This document shows, in pieces, positions 23,911-33,481 of a stretch of 64,000 nt of DNA (position 1 is the stretch's first letter; every line of letters begins with the position of its first letter). The position numbers were made by a program, and so were the translations under genes. Under the pieces are notes generated by a model. That model did not search any database and was not told the DNA's origin. It saw only the letters and a list, made by a program, of their open reading frames with translations. This stretch comes from Synchiropus splendidus (lineage: Eukaryota; Chordata; Actinopteri; Syngnathiformes; Callionymidae): positions 12,525,031 to 12,589,030 of the forward strand of contig NC_071337.1 in NCBI RefSeq assembly GCF_027744825.2, in the 5' to 3' direction.

Positions 23911-24225
23911 GTAGGGTGGGATATTTCCAACAACCTCACAGTACGATATGTGATATGTGTGTATCCCGATATTTTAGAATACTTTACATACATTTTTAAG
24001 AAAACAACCATGTATCCCTCAAAATTGTTTTATTGTGCTGGACATTCACAAAAGACAAAATGCACACTATACAGCAAGGAGCAGCTCTCAGTGCCGCTGC
24101 AGGAAGCTTAATGAATGAATGTTCATATTGATAATGTTCATAATGTTCCATATTGATGCAGGTATTCAAAGAGACCTGCAATGATGTATTCCCATGCTGA
24201 TATTTTAAACTCCACCCTGGTGTAG
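23911..24225. mobile_element. Probable hAT-like MITE, ends partly decayed
   Basis: It starts AGTAGGGTGGGATATTTCC and continues with CACAGTACGATATGTGATA and TATCCCGATATTTTAGAA, the style of fish hAT MITEs (GGGTGGGCGATATGG ... CACGATAT). The right end is less clear; CTCCACCCTG near 24220 could be the complementary terminus. Confidence 0.4.
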
Positions 24226-24229
24226 GATT

Positions 24230-25210
24230 TGGACAAAAAAGATTGTCACGATAAATGTTGTAATTTTGGCGATAATAATTATCACGATAAAAACATTTTC
24301 ATTCTATTCCATGTGTTGGACAATTTATGTTTCAAGCCTCTCATAGAAACCCGGTTGTGTCTGACAGACTGCTCTGCCATTTTTTTTTAGGGGTTAAATT
24401 GAGCCGTCTGTCTGCTGTATCTCATGTCTCTGAACAGTTGACTTTAACTATGGACCAGTCTGGACACGTTTCCTGGATGCTATTGAAGAAATATTAGAAA
24501 TAATGTGAATAAATGATCAATTAGTCATATTCTATTCTCAATATCACTATACAAACTGTCAGTCCTTTGTCTGTCTTGTTTGATGAAAAACCTTTTCACA
24601 ATCCTCGCTACTAAAATGGTTGTTTTTCATTGCCTTATTGAAGATTTCGCTCATACTTTTAACCGCTTTAGAATTTGTTGATGGTCCCTAACTGATGCTG
24701 GGTCGTAGTGTTAGCGCTGCCTGTTAGAGTGTGTGCACGATCAGTGAACCCTAATGGGGACGCAGAGGAAGACGCCGCCGCCAATACCGGAGGGGAGGTC
24801 CGTCCAATATCCAACTATTTTCACCACGCTGTTTCGCCGAGGCGCCAGCGCAGCGGGAGACCTGTGTGTGTTGATATGAACCAGGGCAGACGACTGCGTC
24901 AGAGAACCTATTCGGACTACTCCATCTAATAAAATAAACACGGACCAGTGTCATTATCAAAGGTTCCTTGTATTAAAAATAAGTTTAAAACTACGATCGT
25001 GAACCAAAGTCCACCACACTCTCCACAACTGTCACACACCGGTGTCGACTGTCAAACGCCACGGTGCTGGAGAGCGCGGCTCGCCGTCTAGTCATGTTCA
25101 CGTGTGTAAGTCCAACGCAGCAAGTGAGTCATGTGTTTATCGAATTTATCGTGAGATGCAGAATTGTCACAGTGGAGATTGTGTTTGGCTGTATATCATG
25201 GCACCCTAAC
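24230..25210. mobile_element. Probable longer member of the ATCGCGATAAATGTTG hAT-like family
   Basis: GTCACGATAAATGTTGTAAT and TATTCCATGTGTTGGACA near the left edge also occur, in the same order, in the delimited 221-bp MITE at 29075-29295. The right edge near 25140-25210 has ATCGTGAGATGCAGAATTG and CACCCTA. The middle (24700-25100) is GC-rich against an AT-rich background and has a 73-codon open frame of no known family. The limits are approximate, and there may be several nested insertions. Confidence 0.4.
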
Positions 25211-26842
25211 TAAAGTGCACCTAACGTGCTATACGTACCAGGTAAGTTGAAGCAGTGCTAAGAGCTTGCAACATGGAAGAATGGCTTGGGGGTCAACTTT
25301 GGATGCAAAACTCCACGTGAATACAGTTGCGATTTGATGCCTTGGGAGTGAGTATGTGTTGGTGAAACGGCTCCTTTCCCCGGCATGGCTGTATTACTTT
25401 GCAAAAAAGAGAAGGCCATAAAACCAAGCCTTGACATGTTAATCGATTAAAGCAAAATAGTTTGTCCTTTAGCTAAAGTACCTCTATTTATGATACTCAC
25501 AAAGCATTTTGAATCTCTTTGGCAAGTTGTAACATATTGGAGATAGAATGCCCTTGCGTGCCCCTGTGGCATTCTTCCACTCTGTTGGCTTCCTTGTGTG
25601 AAAGTCGCCCTTATATTTTAGTAGTGAACCTTTTGTACTGGCGTTTCATGGTTTTTACTCACGAGACACCAGTCACTAAACAACAATTCGCTTCGTGTTC
25701 CATTTATATCAGTTGTTTAAAGAGGACAGTCATCTAGGTCTGGTCCTCTTGAATATTTTATGTAATTGTGGCTGGATGTGTTTTTGTCACCAGACCATAA
25801 AAATCTGTCCCTGTAACTCTATTTCAAAAATGGTAGTAATGTCAGAAGGAATGTGTTGTTTGAGCAAATAGCTTTCCGGGGCGATTTTGAAACAGCTGTG
25901 CAGCTAAATTAACGCTCAAGTATGCGTATGTGTTGCAAATGAAATCTTTTTTTAGACACGCTGGAAGTTTTTCTTTCTGGTTTTAGGGTTCACCATGGCA
26001 TGTAATCTGCTCTGCTTTCTTCAATACTTGTGTTTTTGTGTCCTCTTGAATGCTGCATTTGATGCTGTAGGGCACAGTGTTACGAAACTGAAGTGAACTA
26101 GTCTAGGTCCTATTTTAGTAACAGGTCTATGAGGGTCTGAATCCTCCACTGGACATATTTTAGGCAGTTCCTCAGGACCTCAGAGGAAGCACATTCATGT
26201 TCAAGATTTTTAACAGTCAAAAGAACTGGTTGATATTCTTCAACTTGTGATGCTACTAAAGACACAGGTGTTGGTGTGCGTTGATATTTATTTATTTATT
26301 CTGCTATAAAATAAATAACAGAATAAATATCGCATCATAATTATGTCTGATTCAGTCTAGACCGACATATGTTTTTGGAGTTTCTTTGTAGCTTCATGTA
26401 TTATTCTGTGCCGTCTTTTCTTCCGCCTACCCCAGCAGGGTGTTGCAGCCGGCATCATTAAATGCTTTGAACTTTGCCAATGGCCGTCTGTTCCGCTCAC
26501 ACCTCGACTCTACTCTGCAACACCCATCACATTTGCTTGCTTGTATGTTTTTTTTTTCTGTCCTCTCTCTTGTTGTGGGTCACTGGATCAGACGCGGAGC
26601 AGATGCTTAACTGCATGACCCCCACCGATACTGAGAATACAACATGGGTTTTAACGTTTCACTGGTCTCTACTTTGTCCACAATTTCATTTTTTTGTGCT
26701 TAATATTGGATGAAAGATAATAGTGACACCCTTTATTATTTTTATTCTTTTACACTTTTATTCTATTATTACTATTTTTAGCTTCAGAATTTATTTATTT
26801 TATTTTTGTTTTTTTCAGCGACTGATCAGCTGCTTCTGATAT
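25211..26842. other. Intronic DNA, no gene seen
   Basis: Contains an imperfect inverted repeat of TATTTATT and AATAAATA near 26284-26329. No exon or family was recognised. Confidence 0.45.
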
Positions 26843-27003
26843 GCTGGTGAGGCTTCATGAAACAGTCAATTTTCACAGTCTACTAGGTGGCACTTTTTGC
26901 TCTAAAATCTGGGTTCGAACAACTATTTCAAGAAAATCATTTTAAAACTAAGAGCGCCACCTTCTGAGCTCTGAAAATGAGGACATGTGAAGCCTCTCCA
27001 GCC
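26843..27003. mobile_element. Foldback MITE with about 55-bp inverted repeats, GGCTTCATGAAACAG family
   Basis: The left arm (26843-26901) contains GGTGAGGCTTCATGAAACAG and CTACTAGGTGGCAC. The right arm (26950-27003) read in reverse contains GGAGAGGCTTCACATGTCC, CTCATTTTCAGAG and AGGTGGCGCTCTT, so the two pair with moderate divergence across a loop of about 48 bases. Related copies occur at 271-345, 41388-41445 and 45126-45240. No coding capacity. No clear target duplication was identified, so the superfamily is open. Confidence 0.8.
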
Positions 27004-27990
27004 CATAACAAGCTCCTTCTTTGAGCACTTCTGGCTAGAAATGATTCGTGTTTATTGTATATGTACAGACAGTGGTATAGTGTGGGAAAATGTTTTGTCA
27101 TTTATGACACTGTAATGGAGACAACTCAAATTTAAATTTTGCATGCGGCATGTTAAGAGGTTATAGTGATCCACTGACGTCGAGTAAAGCCTGTTGGTGT
27201 CATGTCTGAAGCCATGAAAGCTGAGACTGAAATTCACATTTCCTTCGGTAGTGGGGAATAATTAAAGAAAAGAAAAGTCGATGGATCATTGTCCTCGAAA
27301 CATATTTTATTCAGCAGAATTGAGGCTAATAGTCATGGATATTAAATGGAGTTGATTGACTGGAACAGCTGCTGTGTGATAATACTTTGACATCTGAGAA
27401 GGATAGTTCTGATTCCACAGTAAGCTGAGCTACAGAGGAATTGCCGGTTGGATGCGGCAGCACAATGGGCTCAGCTCATGCACACGCACAGAGGCAGAAG
27501 AGGGAGATGTGATGACGTGAGGAAAACAAGGGACCCGCAGGAGACAACTTAGGCCCCAGTATCTCTACATATTAGTCAGTGCCCAGCTACAGGGTGAGAG
27601 TTGAGCTGAAATGTGTTTCTGAGATCAAAAGAAACATCACGATAAAAGGGATTGAAAGATAAAAGGATTTGAGTCAGATTTCCAATTCAAGCAACCACAA
27701 GGTGTGCTACACTCATGTGTGGTGAAGGTCAAAGTGTTCAAAAGACATTTCGCTCTCTTCGCCCTCATGTTATCAAGTGAAGGGAATAAAAAACAATTCA
27801 CCTCTCTTTCACTGCGAGAGGCATCAATACTTTGCCTGATCCATCCTGCATGCTTGGATACGGATTTCACCATTCAGCATTTAAAACTAGTTTGTTTGAT
27901 AAAGCATTCATTCATACACTGAAAATAATGTCAGCTTGCAATGTATTTTATTTTGTCTAAATATTGCCACGACCAGGACGAATGTATATA
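27004..27990. other. Intronic DNA, no gene seen
   Basis: No repeat or exon recognised. Confidence 0.45.
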
Positions 27991-28310
27991 CAAGTGACAT
28001 CCGACTTAGGACCTGCTCGAATTGCGTCCACCTGTACTTACGACCACGGCCAGCAGATGCTTATTTTATTTTTTTATTCAATGTCTGGCACCAGACCACG
28101 TAGCAGCCCGGCAAGACGTATGACAATTATGGCATAACGTACAACAGTTACGGCAGCACAGTATCCCAGCATCTCACTCTCAAACAGCGATCTACCACTA
28201 CAGTAGCACCTATAAGCCTCTTGTCCGCTATTTTGAATGGCATTCGACTTACGTCCAATCTGACTTACGATCGTCGGAATCGATACCGGTCGTAAGTCGG
28301 ATGTAAGTTG
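27991..28310. mobile_element. TA-flanked MITE with ACATCCGACTTA inverted repeats (320 bp)
   Basis: The left end CAAGTGACATCCGACTTAGG and right end CGTAAGTCGGATGTAAGTTG are inverted repeats of about 23 bp with few mismatches. TA lies directly outside both ends (27989-27990 and 28311-28312). Further CGACTTACG-type motifs sit inside the right end at 28247-28269, giving repeated subterminal sites. The interior has no open frame of note. The TA target and end structure point to the Tc1/mariner-pogo group, but the termini differ from those of the CAGTGGTACC family. Confidence 0.85.
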
Positions 28311-28325
28311 TATATATATATATAT
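28311..28325. repeat. Short (TA)n next to the MITE end
   Basis: About seven TA units begin exactly at the right target-site TA. Confidence 0.9.
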
Positions 28326-29074
28326 GTATATCCCAATCTCATTTATGCTGAAACAGCTAAACCGTTGAAAACAAAATAAGGATTTATCAAATGATTATCA
28401 AACAGCTTTGTTAGTTACATCATTTGAATGCTCAATTTCTTTAAAACCCTTTTTATATTAGTGTGGTTTTATTTAAGATTTACCTTCTGAAATCTCATCA
28501 TTTGTCAAATTCAAATGAGCTCAGTGGGACACCAGGTCTGAAGAGAGTTCTGCACTTCACTCACACGACTCTGCAGATGAGATGACAGCGACCATCCATC
28601 ATCGAGAAGATGAAAAGGCTAAAAGGCTTTCAGTATGCTTTGCAAACAATTGTTTAAAGTAAGGAACTTACCTGCATTTTGTTTCCATCAGCTGCCTCAC
28701 ACATCCTATTAAAAACAGTGCTCTTCATGCTGTGGCGACAAATCAGAGGCGAGTGTCGCGACTCACGAGACGTGGATATCCAGTATGATGGAACTACGAT
28801 TACGACAAAATAGAGGCACAAATGATCAGAAATTTAAGGCGTCCTGCTAAAAAAACAGGGTTTTTCCGTCTTGGGCGTGATCTGGTTATCCAGACACCCC
28901 TCTAGCTAACAACATGATGGGCTAAAACATCGCCTTACCGGATGAATTTTGTCCGTCTAATAGCCTTGGAGTTTTCTAAAGGTAAAGTAAACAAACATTT
29001 CCTCTCCTTGGTTGTCATTTAATTATGCACTGAAGGAAGTATCACAAATGTGGCAGCACATACAAGTATCTATG
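28326..29074. other. Intronic DNA, no gene seen
   Basis: Nothing recognised. Confidence 0.45.
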
Positions 29075-29295
29075 TAGGGATGGGCGATATGGAGAGAAAA
29101 AGTTATCGCGATAAATGTTGTAATTTCTGCATTTTAAACCTATTCCATGTGTTGGACACTACAGTCTCTCTTGAAACTGTTTTATGATGAAACTTATCAG
29201 TGGAGTTTGTCTCCAACATCATTATTTGTTTATGTTTAAATATAATAGTTAACTAAGTGTCAGATGAGATGTTTCACATCTCATGCCCATCCCTA
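29075..29295. mobile_element. hAT-like MITE with 8-bp target duplication (221 bp)
   Basis: It starts TAGGGATGGGCGATAT and ends ATGCCCATCCCTA, a short inverted repeat. Directly outside are TATCTATG (29067-29074) and TGTCTATG (29296-29303), matching at seven of eight positions, as expected of the 8-bp duplication made by hAT transposases. The interior shares ATAAATGTTGTAATTT and TATTCCATGTGTTGGACA with 24230-24340. No coding capacity. Confidence 0.85.
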
Positions 29296-29350
29296 TGTCT
29301 ATGTAATAAGCATTGATATAGCCAGCTTAAAAATGAAGTCAAATGTCAGA

Positions 29351-29443
29351 AGTATCAATATATTTCAGCAAAAACATTGATAACATTTTGTGCAATCGAG
29401 TGTCACGATATTTGATTGTATCGATTATTTCTTACACACCCAC
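29351..29443. repeat. Second copy of the ATCGATTATTTCTTA repeat
   Basis: Same order of blocks as 20361-20450: ATATTTCAGCA, AACATTGATAAC, ATCGATTATTTCTTACAC. It begins about 55 bases after the hAT-like MITE, so it may be part of a larger composite. Confidence 0.5.
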
Positions 29444-29523
29444 AGGGCGTGGGGACTGAGAAGCTGAGATATGTGTCGCCTTCTGTCAACTTCAATTTGT
29501 CAAAAGAATTGTATTTTTAATAG

Positions 29524-29556
29524 AAAAATATATGTATTTTTAATACATATATTTTT
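29524..29556. repeat. Perfect 14-bp AT-rich palindrome
   Basis: AAAAATATATGTAT (29524-29537) is exactly complementary to ATACATATATTTTT (29543-29556) across a five-base loop. Confidence 0.85.
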
Positions 29557-29993
29557 GCTTAATAGATCGGCCAATCCACAGTGTTGCACTCAAGCACGCA
29601 CAACGCTCACTCAACCGCGAGGACAAAAGAGAATTGTGAATGGTTATATCAAGGTAAGGAAACATAAAGGATTCAGATTGTGGGCAAAGTCAGCCTTGGT
29701 AGCAGCGTTGTGAAATATCGTCTCATTGTCTTGCAAGCCTTGAGCGCTTCAGAGAACACACTGTCACATTTGGTTTGACACGCAAGGTGTTTTTCTTGCT
29801 ATGGGAAATGTTTGGTTGCTGTTGATGTGCAGCCAGTCAATGCACCATGATGTGATGTGAGCTGAGCGTGAGCTGTGAACTTTCTTGGCGTGAATGGCTG
29901 CCTCTGAGCATAATTGGCAGGGATGGAAAATTACACAACAAACAGAATGGCAAATTCGAAACATTTAAATTACGTTTTCACACTCCATGTGCC

Positions 29994-30015
29994 TTTTTTT
30001 TTTTTTTTTTTTTTT
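29994..30015. repeat. Poly-T tract, 22 bases
   Basis: Uninterrupted T run. Confidence 0.9.
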
Positions 30016-30162
30016 CGCCCACAAAGTTGATGACACCACTGCTACAGTCATGTATTTTTTTTTTTAATTCCTCTGCATTCACAATTCTTTTACTGGTTGG
30101 ACCTCGAGGTCTGACTATCAGTTTGAAAAGAAAACTGTTATAGTTCTGGATGATGGACACAA

Positions 30163-30842
30163 GTGCAGGAAATATTGGTCGGCAGCAGGCACGGGAGACG
30201 AGGTTAAATTATAAAGATTTATTCGTTAGAACGAGCAAATAAATACAGACAAATAACTAAAACCTAAGGACGGGAACAACACACAGGGAACAGGGTTTAG
30301 AACCAACGACCTACTATATAAATGGGAGAACAGAAAAACACACACCCGGAGTTAAGCTCAACGTGTTGGTGACACTAAACTGAAAGCGCTCGGTGGCTGC
30401 GGCTAATCACACTCGCGCACACGAGGAGTAAACTAACGGATCTATAGCAAAAAAGTGAGGCTTAGATAAACAGCTCACACGCGGACTGAATTGTGAGTAG
30501 GGAAGTAAAGACAGAGGTAGCAAGGAAGAACAAAAGGCGGCGACAGAATAGGAATTCAGCACGGAGGAAAAATCTGGAAAAGGTCAGGGAGTAAAGTGAA
30601 CACACGGGAGTCTTGAAAGAGTTTGACCTTGACAAAGCGAGAAGCAACAATCTGGCAAACAGGGCTGACATTGACAGGTTTATATCCAGGATGAGACTGA
30701 AGAAGAGATTAATGCCAGCTGTGTTGCCAGTGAAGCTGGAGACAAAGCAGGAACAGGAAAAGAAGGCAACCGCAGGTAACAAAATAAAAGCACGAGAGAA
30801 AAATACAAAAAGGAACAGACAATAAAGTGCAGACATGACAAA
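30163..30842. repeat. Probable dispersed repeat of unknown class, about 680 bp
   Basis: The segment starts about GAAATATTGGTCGGCAGC, is purine-rich, and runs through GATTTATTCGTTAGAACG, CCAACGACCTACTATATAAA and CTAATCACACTCGC to AAGTGCAGACATGACAA. Its composition and phrase order recall fish interspersed repeats that end in 'CAGACATGACA', but I cannot name the family and no terminal repeats are visible. Minus-strand open frames here are chance products of the purine-rich strand. Confidence 0.4.
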
Positions 30843-32618
30843 AACTTTGGAATCTGTTGCCAGACAGTAATATAATAAATTGAAAAATAAATGTGAATAT
30901 GCATTGAAAATAAACAGTTTTTTGTTTTTAATAACTGTATTAATTCATTAACTTTGAATATAGACTCCCATTGACTGGGCAGAATAGAACCAAAATGGAA
31001 CAAAATAGAGAGAAACACAGAGAAACATTTTTTCTGTGTTTTTTTTCTCCTGATTTATTTTATTGGACATTTTTATTGCCCTTTAAAAAAAAAATATATA
31101 TATATATATATGAATAGTTTATTACAATTTATGTCTGTGACGTTACAAAAAAAAAAAAAAACAACAAAAAAAACCAACAGCTGCAATAAACAACTACTTA
31201 AATAAATAAAAAAATATGGCAGTAATTGTGTCTGTGTTTAGTGCACCGTGTGAGTCTGCTGACTGTTGTTGTCTCCACTTTAATTTTCACCTAAATGGAG
31301 GTGAGTTTCCTCCTGGCGTTGCTGTCTGTGCTTCCAAAGAGTTATGAGTGAAAGCACCAAAGGGAAAGTGGGTGTTTCAGGTACTAAGTGCCACTAAATG
31401 TAACTCGGGTGAAAACGGCAAATTATCATGGTGCAAGTTTGTCACAGCACGGTAGGCTGACACGAACCTGCCAAAAGTATATTCCAAAAGTGCAACGCCG
31501 CAAGTGATGTGTGCGGAATGGAAATGCATAATGAACAGTAGCCCACAAAGGAGCAGAGTAAGTGCTCACAATATAGTAGACATCTTGTATTATCAGAATG
31601 TATTGCCATCAAAACTGTATATAAAGAACGTGAGCCGATGTTTCACTCCCAGACTGAAGTAGCAGTAAACTCCCCGTTTATGTAAACCGTAAACAAGCCA
31701 TTATCATCATGTACTTGCAAAACTCGGTTAGCTGAATAACTCGTGATTAATACTTGATGCTCGCACAAAGAATTCAAAGCAAACAGGCCATGTCCTTACT
31801 GTGAAGCCAAGAATTCCTGGCTTGCATGCAAAGCATGGAGGCAGCAAACATTTTACACACTCACTGCTTCATCTTCTTAAAACACTTGGTCCCAATACGC
31901 ACGCGGCACCGCTCCAGAGCGGTGAAGAGGAATCATTTTAGACGACATTTGACAGTTCTTTTTTTCTGGCCCGTCTTTGCCAAAACTTAAAAGTCCAAAT
32001 TCTGAGAGACATTATTTCCAGCGACAGCACTTCAATTAGTTTTAATGTTCATATGTAAATTTAAATGTCTTTCTCAATCCCCCTCAATGCAGACATTGTT
32101 TCACTTAGTGCAAAGCTAATATTTTACGTCACAATAAAAAAAAAAAAAAGAGTGAAAAAAGAGTAAGAGTGGTCTATTGTATGTTGTGTTTTGTAAAGTC
32201 AAATAAGATGCCTGGTCCTAGTTTTTGGCCACAGCTGGTCAAATGACTTGAAGTAATAGAAATTGATGTGAAAATATTTAGAACACTTGAAAAAAACAAC
32301 CAACGGCAACGACATAATGATTAATACTAAAAGAATAATTTTAGACAGAAAATAATTTTATGATTATTATTCAAGGCAGGTGCCATTTTTTCCAGAATGA
32401 TTCATTTTATATTGACATGCATTGGGCATGATCTTGATTTTGGCAGACTTTTATTCAGTTATGAGTCTAATCTTGATCGAAATATACATATTAAAAGCTG
32501 TCATGAGCCACATTTACTTACCAAATTTTGGGTCCTCGGGATCTTGGATTTGACAAATGTGGGATATAGAAATCTTCCAAATAAAAAAGCAATATTAGTG
32601 TACTGTTAACAACAAATG
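30843..32618. other. Intronic DNA, no gene seen
   Basis: Contains a short (AT)n at 31095-31111 and A-rich runs at 31146-31220 and 32138-32150. No exon recognised. Confidence 0.5.
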
Positions 32619-33481
32619 GGGGATGCACCAATCCACATTTTTGGACTTCTGATCCGATCCCGATACTTGAATTTGGATACCTGCCGATACCGATATTTCT
32701 CAGATCTGATATCAGAGCTCAGTTTGCTGTGCAACTAGACGTCTGTGTAATACCACAGAAGGAAGTCAGGAAAACATGAAATCCTAAAACAGTAAAAACA
32801 TTATTCTGAAAACAAATTTGCAAAACTAAGTTTCACATGGCATTTCATATTTTTTAAATCCAAGACACACATATGTAGAAAGTCAATGGAAACAAGATGC
32901 TGCTTCAGTTGATCAGCAAAACATCATGTACTCGCTTTTGTAGCATAAATAAATCCATTTTCCACTGACAAGTGACATATATATCTCCAATATATCTCCA
33001 ACATCTGAGATATATTTGACTTTGCAAATTGAAAACATCCAATGCGCTGTTCGTTCACATGCTGTGAAGCCTCGCTTAACTGTCTCGCTCTCCTGTTATG
33101 TTTTGTCAGCGAACACCATGGCTCCATTTTATTTACGTGTACTTTGGGTTCCAACTGACTCATAAATGGCGCACATCCCAGGAGTGAAGTAAGGGGTTAG
33201 CTACATTTTCAGTTGAAATCTCAAGACCGCTGCTCTATGAGCTCACTACAATCTGTGGAATGGACTTCCACGTTTCTTGCCTCTCACCAATGTACAGGAA
33301 ATCCATTCCATAGTTTGCAGTGAACTCGTAGAGCAGCTGACTGTGGAGGGATTTCAGGTGAAAACATGAAGCTCAGACTCGGCTTGGTCATCTCTTCTGG
33401 TTGGATCAGCAATTTCCGATGCGCCAAAAACGTTAGCATCGGAGTATGATACCAATGCTGGATCGGATTGGTCCCATCCCT
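32619..33481. mobile_element. hAT-like non-autonomous element (about 860 bp) with a nested hairpin
   Basis: The left end GGGATGCACCAATCC (from 32620) and right end GGATTGGTCCCATCCC (to 33480) are short inverted repeats differing by a base or two. Inside the left end are CCGATCCCGATACTTGAA and CCGATACCGATATTTC, the style of fish hAT MITEs. No target duplication is evident. Near the right side there is a separate long inverted repeat (33206-33269 with 33297-33364). No transposase frame is visible. Confidence 0.7.
33206..33364. repeat. Long inverted repeat, arms of about 65 bp
   Basis: The left arm 33206-33269 and right arm 33297-33364 are complementary over blocks such as TTTTCAGTTGAAATC, GCTGCTCTATGAG and TGTGGAATGGACTTCC, at roughly 80 percent by eye, with a loop of 27 bases. 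A transcript through this region would form a strong hairpin. Confidence 0.8.

Noticed and set aside
23590..24111. 173-codon open frame
   Set aside because: It runs into a hAT-like repeat, has no known family and shows no exon boundaries.
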